This document shows positions 1-8,194 of a stretch of DNA of 51,920 bases, in pieces. The notes beneath the pieces were generated by a model that did not search any database, was not told where the DNA came from, and worked only from the letters and a program-made list of their open reading frames with translations. A program made the position numbers and the translations under genes. Positions within the stretch are counted from its first letter, which is position 1, and every line of letters starts with the position of its first letter. The stretch is from Spirochaetales bacterium. Its GTDB lineage: Bacteria; Spirochaetota; Spirochaetia; Sphaerochaetales; Sphaerochaetaceae. Location of the stretch: positions 1-51,920 of the forward strand of contig JAHDQJ010000021.1 in assembly GCA_018433865.1 (NCBI GenBank), read 5' to 3'.

Positions 1-207
1 TCATCTTATTGTTACAGCATTCGTTACCCATTACTATTGCAAGGTATCACCATATCGCTTTCATGTATGGGTTCTTTTCTCTTGCCGCGGATTGGTTGTA
101 TTTATCCGACTATTTGTGGTTGTATTCGCCTGACGCCAACAGCTTCTGCAAGATAAGGATTTCGAGCAATTTCGGGGTACCTTCCTACTGTATTTTTTTT
201 GTGTTGG
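1..207. other. Upstream region without a supported gene
   Basis: No coding sequence is supported here. Short open frames exist on both strands but have no ribosome binding site or recognisable product. A T-rich run (about 191-200) precedes the promoter proposed for the radical SAM operon. Confidence 0.5.
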
Positions 208-216
208 TGCTATACT
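208..216 (+). promoter_or_regulatory. Extended -10 promoter of the aminomutase operon
   Basis: TGCTATACT is an extended -10 element (TG at 208-209, TATACT at 211-216). No good -35 is seen, as is common for extended -10 promoters. Transcription would start near 223, which rules out the in-frame ATG at 199 and supports the ATG at 256 as the operon start. The 11-mer TGCTATACTCG recurs in front of the nucleotidyltransferase gene at 6564. Confidence 0.5.
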
Positions 217-255
217 CGCAATCGATCGATAGCGCTTGGGCAGGAAGCGCCGAAA

Positions 256-1527
256 ATGGCCAAACCTGCTGTGCAAGAGCGTAAGGAGCGAACCGTGGAG
301 CAAGTCTCTGCGCAGCGGATAGCGTCCCTCGATGACGAGCCTCCGCTTAAACGGAAGGGTGTGGAAGAATCTCTCGCCACACCCCGGACCTCAAGATCCG
401 GAATCCCCGGATCCTCCCTGTTCAGAAAGCAATTTTTTCCGAACACGTCTTCGACCCAATGGAATGATTGGCATTGGCAGCTTTTCCATAGGATCACGAC
501 CGGCGAACAACTGCTGCGGTTCTTGGAACCCACGGAATCTGAGCATCAGGCGCTCCAGCGATCCGACTGGCAGTTCCCGTTCTCCGTGACTCCCTATTAC
601 TTGAGTCTGATCAACTTGCAGGATCCGGAAGATCCGCTGCGCAAGACGGTCATCCCCCATATCGCAGAGAGCATCGTCTCCGATGGCGAGGCGCTCGACC
701 CGTTGGGAGAGGATCACACGAGCCCCGTTCCGGGTATCGTGCACCGCTATCCCGACAGGGCACTGTTCTTGGCAACCAGTTTCTGTTCTGTCTATTGCCG
801 GTATTGTACCCGCTCGCGCTTGGTCGGAGGCCATACCGAGGCGTTGGAGGAACACTGGGATCGTGCACTCGACTATCTGGCAAGCCACACGGAGATCCGC
901 GATGTCATCATCAGCGGTGGTGATCCGCTCACCCTCTCCGACGAGCGGCTGGAGAAACTGCTTGCACGGTTTCGACAGATGAAGCACATCCAGATGCTCA
1001 GGATCGGAACGAAGGTCCCCTTCGTCCTCCCGCAACGGGTTACACCTGCATTGGTGAAGGTCCTCAAGAGCTATCGCCCCCTGTATATCAATATCCATGC
1101 GACACACCCCCATGAGTTGAGTGAGGAGGGAAGGCAAGCTTGCAATCGGCTCTCTGACGCGGGGATCGTTCTCGGCAGCCAGACCGTGCTGCTCAAGGGC
1201 GTGAACGATTCGGTTGAGGTGATGACTGATCTTTTCCACTCGTTGCTCAAGGTTCGAGTCCGCCCGTACTATCTGTTCCAGTGCGACCCCATCGTGGGTT
1301 CGGCCCACTTCAGGACCACCATCGAGGATGGGAAGGCCATCATGGACGGATTGCGGGGCCACACGAGCGGCCTGGCGATTCCCTACTACGTCGTCGATAC
1401 CCCGGGAGGCGGTGGCAAGGTCCCCGTATTGCCCGATTACGAGGTATCCCACGATGCGAAGGGATTCTGCCTGCGCAACTACGAGGGGAAACGATTCATG
1501 TATCCCGATGCGAAACCGGAGGCTTGA
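256..1527 (+). CDS. kamA: Lysine 2,3-aminomutase-like radical SAM enzyme (KamA family)
   Basis: The 423-residue product is a PLP- and SAM-dependent aminomutase of the KamA family, expected to convert an alpha-amino acid (lysine, or possibly glutamate) to its beta isomer. The radical SAM cluster is C177, C181 and C184 (CSVYCRYC). The C-terminal PGGGGK, with K388 as the likely PLP lysine, matches the family, as does the WNDWHWQLFHRI start of the conserved region near residue 70. Length fits lysine 2,3-aminomutase better than the shorter EpmB. The first 55 residues are polar and not conserved-looking. The start at 256 is chosen because the promoter -10 lies at 211-216. The stop is one base before the next start, so this is the first gene of a four-gene operon with two ATP-grasp ligases and an acetyltransferase. 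Substrate is inferred, not shown. Confidence 0.88.
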   Translation: MAKPAVQERKERTVEQVSAQRIASLDDEPPLKRKGVEESLATPRTSRSGIPGSSLFRKQFFPNTSSTQWNDWHWQLFHRITTGEQLLRFLEPTESEHQALQRSDWQFPFSVTPYYLSLINLQDPEDPLRKTVIPHIAESIVSDGEALDPLGEDHTSPVPGIVHRYPDRALFLATSFCSVYCRYCTRSRLVGGHTEALEEHWDRALDYLASHTEIRDVIISGGDPLTLSDERLEKLLARFRQMKHIQMLRIGTKVPFVLPQRVTPALVKVLKSYRPLYINIHATHPHELSEEGRQACNRLSDAGIVLGSQTVLLKGVNDSVEVMTDLFHSLLKVRVRPYYLFQCDPIVGSAHFRTTIEDGKAIMDGLRGHTSGLAIPYYVVDTPGGGGKVPVLPDYEVSHDAKGFCLRNYEGKRFMYPDAKPEA

Positions 1528-1528
1528 G

Positions 1529-2536
1529 ATGGTGGTGGGACTGACCTACGACCTCAAGCAACGGTACCTGGAGGATGGGTATGCACCTGAGGATGTTGCC
1601 GAGCTCGACAGCCCGGAGACCATCGATGCGATCGATGCATCCTTGCGTTCCCTCGGTTACGAAACCGAACGGATTGGCAACGTCAAGGATCTCGTGAGTG
1701 CCCTCGCCAGTGGAAAGCGGTGGCCAGTGGTGTTCAACATCGCCGAGGGGTTGCACGGTCTGTGCCGAGAGGCACAGATCCCTGCGCTGCTCGATGCCTA
1801 CCGCATACCCTATGTGTTCTCCGACTCGCTCACGATGGTGGTGACGCTCCATAAGGGCTTGGCCAAATCAGTGGTGCGAGAGTACGGAGTACCCACTGCT
1901 GACTACCGTGTGGTCGAACGGATCGAGGATCTGGTTCGTGTCCATTTGCCGTTCCCGCTCTTCATCAAGCCAGTCGGAGGGGGGACGGGTATGGGCATCG
2001 ATGCCCATTCCATCGTTCATGAGCCGACTTGCCTTCAGCAGGGGGTCGAACGACTGTTGTCGTTGCATCGACAGCCGGTGTTGGTGGAAACATACCTCAG
2101 TGGTCGGGAATTCACCGTGGGGATCGTAGGAACAGGAGAGCATTCCCGTGTAGTGGGGATGATGGAGATCGTCGTCGATACGAAGAGCGATCATGGCGTC
2201 TACTCCTATGCATCCAAACAACAGTACCTGGAATGTACGACCTACCATCGTGTAGAGGGCGCCGATGCGGTGCAGTGTGCCGAGGTGGCTCTCGGGGCAT
2301 GGCGGGCGCTCGGGTGCAGGGATGGGGGACGGGTGGACCTGAAGATGGATGGCCGGGGGAAGGTCCACTTCTTGGAAGTGAATCCGATGGCCGGCCTGCA
2401 TCCCGTCGATTCCGATCTTCCGATCCTCTCGAGGATGGAGGGTATCGATTATGAGCACTTGATCGGTATGATCATGGACTCTGCGATTTCCCGGTTGGAC
2501 AGCGATGGTGAACAGAGAGATACTGCTATTGCATGA
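1529..2536 (+). CDS. ATP-grasp ligase, D-Ala-D-Ala ligase-like (first of two)
   Basis: The 335-residue product has the D-alanine-D-alanine ligase type of ATP-grasp fold. It shows the ATP lysine in FIKPVGGGTGMG (K147), the adenine-region segment VETYLSGREF (188-195) and the metal ligands D270, E283 and N285 (FLEVNPMAGLHP). The family joins a carboxylate to an amine through an acyl phosphate. The ATG at 1529 has GGAGG at 1518-1522 and follows the aminomutase stop by one base. The longer frame that starts inside the aminomutase gene is not needed. It is followed by a second, clearly different ATP-grasp gene overlapping by 32 bases. The operon context argues against peptidoglycan synthesis and for ligation of the aminomutase product, but the substrates are unknown. 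Confidence 0.8.
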   Translation: MVVGLTYDLKQRYLEDGYAPEDVAELDSPETIDAIDASLRSLGYETERIGNVKDLVSALASGKRWPVVFNIAEGLHGLCREAQIPALLDAYRIPYVFSDSLTMVVTLHKGLAKSVVREYGVPTADYRVVERIEDLVRVHLPFPLFIKPVGGGTGMGIDAHSIVHEPTCLQQGVERLLSLHRQPVLVETYLSGREFTVGIVGTGEHSRVVGMMEIVVDTKSDHGVYSYASKQQYLECTTYHRVEGADAVQCAEVALGAWRALGCRDGGRVDLKMDGRGKVHFLEVNPMAGLHPVDSDLPILSRMEGIDYEHLIGMIMDSAISRLDSDGEQRDTAIA

Positions 2537-3488
2537 TGCGGTCATCGAGGGAGCTCCCCCCGATGAACAGGATACCTTGGTACAGGTTTCTCAGATCGGG
2601 TCGGCATTGCGCCGACTCGGTTGTGCTGTCCGTACATTGGCTTTCGATGGTGACCTCTCAGCCTTGGAAGCAAATCTGCGCAAGAAGCCGACAGACTTGC
2701 TGTTCAACGTGGTGGAGACCTTCCATGGCTCCCGTTTCCTTCACACCATCCCGCTCCTTTGCGCGCAACTTGGCATCCCTGTCACGGGAGGCAATGCCTC
2801 CAGTCTGTTCCTTACGGGAGACAAGCTATTGGCAAAACGGCTGATGGTGCTGAAAGGTATCCCGACACCCAGATGGGTCGAGGACCGGGACAGCGATGCG
2901 TGGCCTTCGTTCCTTGGCAAGACTTTGATTTGCAAACCGAGGGAGGAGGAAGCTTCGGTCGGCATCACCGACGAGTCGGTGTTCACCTGTAACACGTCGG
3001 ATGAGCTTCGGATGCGATACGACGACGCTGTTCGCGGGAAGATGATCCTGGAGGAGTATATCGAAGGAAGGGAATGCAATATCTCGGTAGCTTCCTCCGG
3101 CAAGGCGGTGCATGTCTTCCCGATAGCGGAGATGGTGTTCACCGACTACCCGGAGGGGAAGCCCCGGATCGTAGGGTATGAGGCGAAATGGGACGAACAC
3201 TCGTTCGCATATCACCATACGGTCAGATCTTTCGCATTCGCTCAGCGGGAGCCGGCGCTTGCCCGTAGATTGGAAGAGTTGGCCGTCTCATGCTGGCACC
3301 TGTTCGATTGCACCGGATACGGTCGGGTCGACCTGCGCATCGATAGTGCGGGCACGCCGTTCGTCCTGGAAATCAACATGAACCCATGCCTGACCGATGA
3401 CAGCGGTTTCATCGCGGCATGTGCGCAGGCATCGATGAGCTATGATGAGGTGATTCGCATGATAATCGAGGAGGCTCTCCGTGGATGA
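2505..3488 (+). CDS. ATP-grasp ligase, D-Ala-D-Ala ligase-like (second of two)
   Basis: This 327-residue protein is a second D-Ala-D-Ala-ligase-like ATP-grasp enzyme. Visible landmarks are the nucleotide-binding lysine K144 (LICKPREEEASVG), EEYIEGRE at 183-190, D276 in GYGRVDLRID, and the metal ligands E289, N291 and N293 (LEINMNP). It differs from its upstream neighbour, lacking the glycine-rich GGGTGMG and having EEEASVG instead, so it is probably not a simple recent duplicate and may use another substrate. The start overlaps the preceding gene by 32 bases and has no strong ribosome site, suggesting translational coupling. A GTG three bases on is an alternative start. Its stop overlaps the acetyltransferase start by 8 bases. 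Confidence 0.78.
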   Translation: MVNREILLLHDAVIEGAPPDEQDTLVQVSQIGSALRRLGCAVRTLAFDGDLSALEANLRKKPTDLLFNVVETFHGSRFLHTIPLLCAQLGIPVTGGNASSLFLTGDKLLAKRLMVLKGIPTPRWVEDRDSDAWPSFLGKTLICKPREEEASVGITDESVFTCNTSDELRMRYDDAVRGKMILEEYIEGRECNISVASSGKAVHVFPIAEMVFTDYPEGKPRIVGYEAKWDEHSFAYHHTVRSFAFAQREPALARRLEELAVSCWHLFDCTGYGRVDLRIDSAGTPFVLEINMNPCLTDDSGFIAACAQASMSYDEVIRMIIEEALRG

Positions 3489-3969
3489 CCTGAAATTCCG
3501 GGAAGAACCGTGTGCCGAGGATGTCGGCCGGGTTGCCCGTCTGCTTTCCCGTACCCGTTTCTTCACTGCAGAGGAGGAGGAAATCGGTGCATCCCTGGTG
3601 ACGGAGCGACTTCGTGAAGGAGCCCGTTGGGGGTACCTGTTCCTTTTTGCCGAATCGCAAGACACTTTCGTCGGATACACCTGCTATGGTCCGATTCCCG
3701 GGACCCTCGACGGCTACGATCTGTACTGGATAGCTGTGGACCCGGATAGCCAGCGGGGAGGCTTCGGCCGTCAGTTGCTCGCTGCCACGGAGAGGAAGGT
3801 CCTGGAGCTCGGTGGGAAGCGGTTGTATGCCGAAACTTCGTCGACAGCCCAATACCAACCGACCCGTTCATTCTATGAACGCAATGGTTTCTTCCTTGAA
3901 GGCCGGCTTGCAGACTACTATGCACCTGCCGATGACAAGATGCTCTATACAAAGATATTGGTCAGATGA
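3481..3969 (+). CDS. GNAT family N-acetyltransferase
   Basis: The 162-residue product is a GNAT acetyltransferase that should transfer an acyl group from acyl-CoA to an amine. The acetyl-CoA-binding motif A is visible as VDPDSQRGGFGRQLL around residues 88-102, and a typical C-terminal YERNGFF follows. The start is GTG at 3481 with GAGGAGG at 3467-3473. It overlaps the upstream ATP-grasp gene by 8 bases and is last in the operon. By analogy with the known AblA/AblB pair (aminomutase plus beta-lysine acetyltransferase making N-epsilon-acetyl-beta-lysine) it could cap the operon product. It is not closely recognisable as AblB. The 3' end overlaps the convergent MATE gene by 8 bases. Confidence 0.8.
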   Translation: MDDLKFREEPCAEDVGRVARLLSRTRFFTAEEEEIGASLVTERLREGARWGYLFLFAESQDTFVGYTCYGPIPGTLDGYDLYWIAVDPDSQRGGFGRQLLAATERKVLELGGKRLYAETSSTAQYQPTRSFYERNGFFLEGRLADYYAPADDKMLYTKILVR

Positions 3970-5332
3970 CCTTCTTGGACTTCCATGAGTTCCCAAGGAA
4001 CCGGATCACGAAACAGCTTGACCGGCAGATCCAATCGATGTACATCGCGAACCAGATGCCGTGCAATCCCATGCCCAGCCAACTGCCGAGGATGTAGGAG
4101 AGCCCGACCCGGAACGTCCACATGCTGACGATGGAGACGGTCATGGTGAACCGAACATCGCCTGCAGCCCGCAGGACCTGAGGCAACGTGAAGGCAAGCG
4201 GCCACATCAGCGCGTTCATGACGAAGAGGATTTTCAACACTGAAACAGCGAGTGTCGCTGATGCCGCGCTGAGGTTGAACATGCCTACCAGCTGTTCAGT
4301 CAGCACGAAGAGCACGGTCGCGAGGATGGCGAGCGTGCCATAGGCGATGCGCATCAGTTTCCTGGCATAGCGGTTGGCCTGCTCGGTCTCCCCGGCGCCC
4401 ATGCACTGTCCCACCACCGTGATCGTAGCCATGCCGATCGCTCCGCCCGGGATGTTCGTGATCGAGGCAAGGGTATTGGCGATGGCATTGGCCGCTATCG
4501 CAGCGGTGCCGAATGAGGCGGTCAAGGTCTGTACCAAGATCTTCCCGATATGGAAGATGCCGCTTTCGATGCTGTTCGGAACTCCGATGCGAAGTATCCT
4601 CTTGATCATCGTCCAATCGAGATTGAATCGCCGTATCCGTTCGATGCGGACCACCGTATCCTTGCGTACCAGGAGCACCTGCATGATCGTGGCTGAGAGA
4701 ATTCGTGCGAGCAACGTGGCCAGTCCCGCTCCGAACACCCCCCACTGGAACCCATAGATGAACAGTGCATTGCCGAGGATGTTCGTGATGGTCATGATCA
4801 GTGAGACACGCATGGAGATACGGCTGTTTCCCATGGCTCTGAAGATCGCTGCACCGGAATTGAACAGTCCGAGGAACGGGTAGGAGAGGGCCGTGAGGGT
4901 AAAATAGGTCTGTGCTTGCCCCATGATGGAACTGTCGAGGTTCCCGTAAAGGAGAGCGAGTATCTCATGGTTGAAGAAGAGGAAGGTTCCCATGAACAGA
5001 AGGGCGACGAAGGTGGTCGTGTAGATCAACTGTTTGGCCGCCTCTCCTGCCTTCTCGGGTGTCCGTTGGCCGATATATTGGGCGACGACCACTGCTCCGC
5101 CTGCAGCGAGCGCAGAGAAGAGGAAGAGGAACAGGTGATTGATGGAATCGACGAGCGAGACGCCCGCTACCGCTGCCTCCCCGACGCTCGAGATCATGAT
5201 CGTATCGGCAAGTCCTACCGATACATCCAGTACCCGTTCGATCACGAGCGGGATGATCAGTGCGGCGAGCTGCCGGTTGGTAAAGAGTGCGTTACCTGAA
5301 GAGGGCGGGCTTGCGAGGGACAATGGTGTCAT
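3962..5332 (-). CDS. MATE family multidrug/metabolite efflux protein
   Basis: The 456-residue membrane protein has about twelve hydrophobic segments in two similar halves, with the MATE signatures LIIPLVIERVLD near the N terminus, VGLADTIMISSVGEAAVAGVS and later AANAIANTLASI. The family exchanges cationic compounds for Na+ or H+ across the inner membrane. ATG 5332 is preferred because it puts the usual short tail before the first helix and has AAGGA just upstream, though unusually close. A GTG at 5434 would add 34 polar residues, including three Cys/His-rich positions, and cannot be excluded. It faces the aminomutase operon with an 8-base tail overlap, so export of that operon's product is possible but unproven. 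Confidence 0.85.
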   Translation of the reverse strand: MTPLSLASPPSSGNALFTNRQLAALIIPLVIERVLDVSVGLADTIMISSVGEAAVAGVSLVDSINHLFLFLFSALAAGGAVVVAQYIGQRTPEKAGEAAKQLIYTTTFVALLFMGTFLFFNHEILALLYGNLDSSIMGQAQTYFTLTALSYPFLGLFNSGAAIFRAMGNSRISMRVSLIMTITNILGNALFIYGFQWGVFGAGLATLLARILSATIMQVLLVRKDTVVRIERIRRFNLDWTMIKRILRIGVPNSIESGIFHIGKILVQTLTASFGTAAIAANAIANTLASITNIPGGAIGMATITVVGQCMGAGETEQANRYARKLMRIAYGTLAILATVLFVLTEQLVGMFNLSAASATLAVSVLKILFVMNALMWPLAFTLPQVLRAAGDVRFTMTVSIVSMWTFRVGLSYILGSWLGMGLHGIWFAMYIDWICRSSCFVIRFLGNSWKSKKVI

Positions 5333-5371
5333 TCCTTGTATCGGATCTCCGCTTGGGAGCGAAGCTGTGAT

Positions 5372-5390
5372 GGCACAGTGTGCCTTTTTT
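5372..5390 (+). terminator. Hairpin plus T-run on the plus strand
   Basis: GGCAC-AGT-GTGCC (5372-5384) is followed directly by six T residues, the form of an intrinsic terminator reading rightward. No rightward gene ends nearby; it lies just upstream of the leftward MATE start. It may block antisense or read-through transcription towards tRNA-Arg, or act in the leftward transcript as a leader hairpin. Confidence 0.4.
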
Positions 5391-5616
5391 CCCCGACAAT
5401 GACAAGCATCATGGCCCATGGAGTGATTGTTCACAGCATACCCTAGCTATCACAGGGAAAGAGTTTTTGGCAAAACTGCGAACAATCACGAGCGTAACAC
5501 AGCGACCGGTGGTTTCCATCGTTGATCCATGGTCTCAAGACACTTTTGGACGGTCCGGACAGTCGCCTGCATGCACGGATAACGACGAGAGGAGGTTCGA
5601 CTGTGGAGGGAACTAG

Positions 5617-5690
<74 letters not shown>

Positions 5691-5700
5691 AAGCTTTTGT

Positions 5701-5729
5701 ATGCTATGGATAGCGGCTCATCTTGTCAA
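5701..5729 (-). promoter_or_regulatory. sigma70-type promoter of tRNA-Arg
   Basis: On the minus strand TTGACA (5724-5729) is separated by exactly 17 bases from TAGCAT (5701-5706). The predicted start point lies a few bases before the mature tRNA 5' end at 5690. Confidence 0.7.
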
Positions 5730-5902
5730 GTGATGCCCGAAGCGGATTTTCGGGAAATATCTGGCACCCATCTTCGTTGGTATTGCATAGAATGCTACAT
5801 ATATGTCACAAGTGTAATACTATATAATTATCTATAATATATAAAAAAGAATTAAAATATATTCCGGTCTTTGAATTATTTTCACAATATTAGTTCCATC
5901 TC

Positions 5903-5931
5903 TTGACACCACTTCCTCTTTTATTTACCAT
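5903..5931 (+). promoter_or_regulatory. sigma70-type promoter of the secreted protein gene
   Basis: TTGACA (5903-5908), a 17-base spacer and TACCAT (5926-5931) lie 40 bases before the ATG at 5972. The 120 bases before it (about 5780-5900) are very AT-rich, which may act as an upstream element. Confidence 0.6.
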
Positions 5932-5971
5932 AGGGAGGAAGACGTTCCGTGGTCTTGCGGAGGATCGAGTG

Positions 5972-6529
5972 ATGAAAAGGCGGATTCTGGTTTGCATCCT
6001 CTTTGCAATGCTGTCGATAGGGTCAATCCATGCCGAGCGGGTCATCTTCAATGAGTCGATCCCCTTGCAAGGTCACATAGATCTCCAGGAAAAATTCACC
6101 CTTGAGGTCAAGCAACGTATCATGTTCACCCTGAACCAGGACATGGCCGGCACAACCCATGAGATCGCCACCTATGAGTTCTTCTCGAACAGCCCGGAGA
6201 TCGCGTATCAGATGCGGCTCGCTCCGGGATTCGTAACCCAGCTCGGAGAGGGAGTCTTTGCATTCCGCAACGTAGGCATCTCCGGTTCCGATCCTGCTCC
6301 TCCGATCCCATTCCGCCTCACCGTCCGTCCCCAGTGGGGAGATCCGGGAGTCACCAATGAAATGTTCCGATCGGTGAACAAGCCGATCGGTATCCGCGCG
6401 GGTTCCCGATCCGAGGAGCGAGGGACGATCTTCGTGACCTTTCCCACCTTGAGCGAGGGATTCAACCTCCAATCATTCTCCTTCGGAGCCTATGAAGCCT
6501 CCATCGCAGTCGAGGTCTCAGCCGATTGA
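5972..6529 (+). CDS. Secreted protein of unknown function
   Basis: I do not recognise this 185-residue protein. The N terminus MKRRILVCILFAMLSIGSIHA is a clear signal peptide with an Ala-x-Ala-like cleavage context (IHA|E), so it is exported, probably to the periplasm or outer membrane. The mature part is rich in Phe, Thr and short beta-prone stretches, with no cysteine and no obvious catalytic motif. The ATG at 5972 has GGAGG at 5959-5963 and follows a good promoter. It is monocistronic; a separate promoter serves the next gene. Confidence 0.7.
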   Translation: MKRRILVCILFAMLSIGSIHAERVIFNESIPLQGHIDLQEKFTLEVKQRIMFTLNQDMAGTTHEIATYEFFSNSPEIAYQMRLAPGFVTQLGEGVFAFRNVGISGSDPAPPIPFRLTVRPQWGDPGVTNEMFRSVNKPIGIRAGSRSEERGTIFVTFPTLSEGFNLQSFSFGAYEASIAVEVSAD

Positions 6530-6563
6530 TCCTCTAGTCCCCATAGTGGATTTCTCCCTCTCA

Positions 6564-6572
6564 TGCTATACT
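6564..6572 (+). promoter_or_regulatory. Extended -10 promoter of the nucleotidyltransferase gene
   Basis: TGCTATACT (TG 6564-6565, TATACT 6567-6572) 30 bases before the ATG at 6602. It shares the 11-mer TGCTATACTCG with the promoter at 208, so the two genes may use the same extended -10 class. Confidence 0.5.
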
Positions 6573-6601
6573 CGATACATGCATCATTCGAGGAGGACAC
6601 G

Positions 6602-7510
6602 ATGAAACCGATTCTATTGGTCATGGCAGCAGGCATGGGGAGCCGTTATGGCGGTATCAAGCAGATCGACGGAGTGGGGTTGCACGAGGAAGCATTGCTC
6701 GATTTCTCTACCTATGATGCGCTCCAAAGCGGTTTCGGCAAGATCGTCTTCATCATCCGCAAGGATATCGAGAAGGATTTCCGACAGCGGATATTCGATC
6801 GTGTCGCTCGCAACTGTGATGCAACCTATGTATTCCAGGAGCTGAACACACTGCTGTCGGACCGACAGGAAGCGGCCTCGAAGGGGCGCAAGAAGCCGTG
6901 GGGTACCATCCATGCCGTACTCAGTGCGAAACATGTGCTCGATGCACCGTTTTGCGTGATCAACAGCGATGACTACTATGGCAGGGAAGCCTACCGGATC
7001 ATGGGAGCACACTTGTCATCCATCGGCAATGATTCTGCGGAGCACGCGATGGTCGGCTACGTGCTGAAGAACACCACCAGCCTGAGCGGTTCGGTCTCAC
7101 GTGCCATCTGTTCGGTCAAGGATGGGTATCTTGTCTCCATGCGTGAGAACAAGAAGATATACCACCAGGGAGAACAGATTCTCAGCAGCATCGATGGTGA
7201 GGAGCGGGTCCTCGGCGGTGATGAGTGGGTCTCGATGAACTATTTTGGATTCGCTCCGTCGGTGTTGCCCTTCTTCCAGGACTATTTCGACCGATTCCTT
7301 GCAGAACACGTTTCCTCGGAAAAGGAAGAGTGCTACCTCCCCGAGGGTACGAGCCTGATGGTTCGGCAGGGGAAAGGCAGGATGCGGTTCTTCACCACGA
7401 CCGAGCGGTGGTTCGGCATGACCTACCAGGAGGACCGGCAGATCGTGAAGGATGAGATTGCCGACAGGATCGCACGCGGCATCTACCCCGAGAAACTCTG
7501 GCCGAACTGA
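6602..7510 (+). CDS. Sugar-nucleotide-type nucleotidyltransferase
   Basis: The 302-residue protein starts with the nucleotidyltransferase signature LLVMAAGMGSRYGGIKQ (residues 5-21), which binds the NTP in the RmlA/GlmU superfamily. It has the INSDDYYG (about 120-127) metal-binding acid region and GDEWVSMNYFGF later. Such enzymes activate a sugar phosphate to an NDP-sugar. No transferase or left-handed helix domain follows, so it is a stand-alone enzyme, and the sugar cannot be told from sequence. The start at 6602 has AGGAGG at 6591-6596. The 39 bases of upstream open frame overlap the promoter and are excluded. No sugar-modifying neighbour gives a context clue. Confidence 0.78.
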   Translation: MKPILLVMAAGMGSRYGGIKQIDGVGLHEEALLDFSTYDALQSGFGKIVFIIRKDIEKDFRQRIFDRVARNCDATYVFQELNTLLSDRQEAASKGRKKPWGTIHAVLSAKHVLDAPFCVINSDDYYGREAYRIMGAHLSSIGNDSAEHAMVGYVLKNTTSLSGSVSRAICSVKDGYLVSMRENKKIYHQGEQILSSIDGEERVLGGDEWVSMNYFGFAPSVLPFFQDYFDRFLAEHVSSEKEECYLPEGTSLMVRQGKGRMRFFTTTERWFGMTYQEDRQIVKDEIADRIARGIYPEKLWPN

Positions 7511-7581
7511 CAGGCGCATATACCTGTGGCATGTCTCTTTGCATCATGTTGAAGGAAGCCTTCATGATTGTGTGAATCTTG

Positions 7582-7610
7582 TTGCGGTTCCACCTTGGAA
7601 GTGGGATAAT
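7582..7610 (+). promoter_or_regulatory. Promoter of the lipoprotein gene with a dyad in its spacer
   Basis: TTGCGG (7582-7587), 17-base spacer, GATAAT (7605-7610). The spacer holds a perfect short dyad TTCCA-CCT-TGGAA (7588-7600), a possible operator. Confidence 0.5.
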
Positions 7611-7661
7611 GAATCATCTCATGTGCAAGGCGATAACCCGGACAGAAAAGGCAGGTATTCC

Positions 7662-8177
7662 ATGGAAATGAAGAGATATGTTGCATTGGTGTGCATGGCA
7701 TTGGTCATTGTGGTGTTCCTCACTTCATGCATGACGGTAGAGGGAACGATGTCCGTTCCCATCGAGCCGGTCGTCGAAGAGCCTATGGTGGTCGCAGAGG
7801 TTCCTGTCGAAGAGCCGGCTCTCGAAGAAGAGGAAGTCTTGCCCGTTGCGAAACCGAAGATTGACTGGATGCTCAGCGCGCAGGGCCTTGAAGTCTCGAT
7901 CGGCGAGCGTATCACACTGGTGTTGCCTCCCGACGGTGCTCCCTCGGCAATCTGGGGTGATGGGATGTATACGGATGATTCGAGTATCGGGACCGCTGCG
8001 GTGCACATGGGGCTCCTTGCATTCGAAACGGGAGGAGAGGTCACCATCGAGATCAGGGATGGGCTGGATTCCTATGCAGGATCGACACGAAACGGTGTGA
8101 CCAGTACCCCGTACACTGAGTGGGGAGGGAGCTTCGTGTTCCTCGATCGCAACGGTAATGAGATCACTGCTCCCTAG
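7662..8177 (+). CDS. Lipoprotein with Glu-rich tether
   Basis: The 171-residue product begins with a lipoprotein signal peptide ending in the lipobox FLTSC, so C25 would be lipidated and the protein anchored to a membrane. The lipobox is followed by a tether of about 40 residues rich in Glu, Pro and Val (for example EEPALEEEEVLPV), then a compact domain of about 110 residues with many Gly, Asp and Thr. I do not recognise that domain. ATG 7662 is used, and ATG 7668 is an equal alternative. A 70-residue upstream open extension overlaps the promoter and is rejected. The tether resembles that of the beta-barrel-like protein at 11436, hinting at a shared envelope role. Confidence 0.7.
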   Translation: MEMKRYVALVCMALVIVVFLTSCMTVEGTMSVPIEPVVEEPMVVAEVPVEEPALEEEEVLPVAKPKIDWMLSAQGLEVSIGERITLVLPPDGAPSAIWGDGMYTDDSSIGTAAVHMGLLAFETGGEVTIEIRDGLDSYAGSTRNGVTSTPYTEWGGSFVFLDRNGNEITAP

Positions 8178-8194
8178 GAGATCGCACCGCTCAG

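Noticed and set aside
1529-3488. Calling the two ATP-grasp genes D-alanine-D-alanine ligases for the cell wall
   Set aside because: They are coupled to an aminomutase and an acetyltransferase and differ from each other; the fold supports ligase activity but not that substrate.
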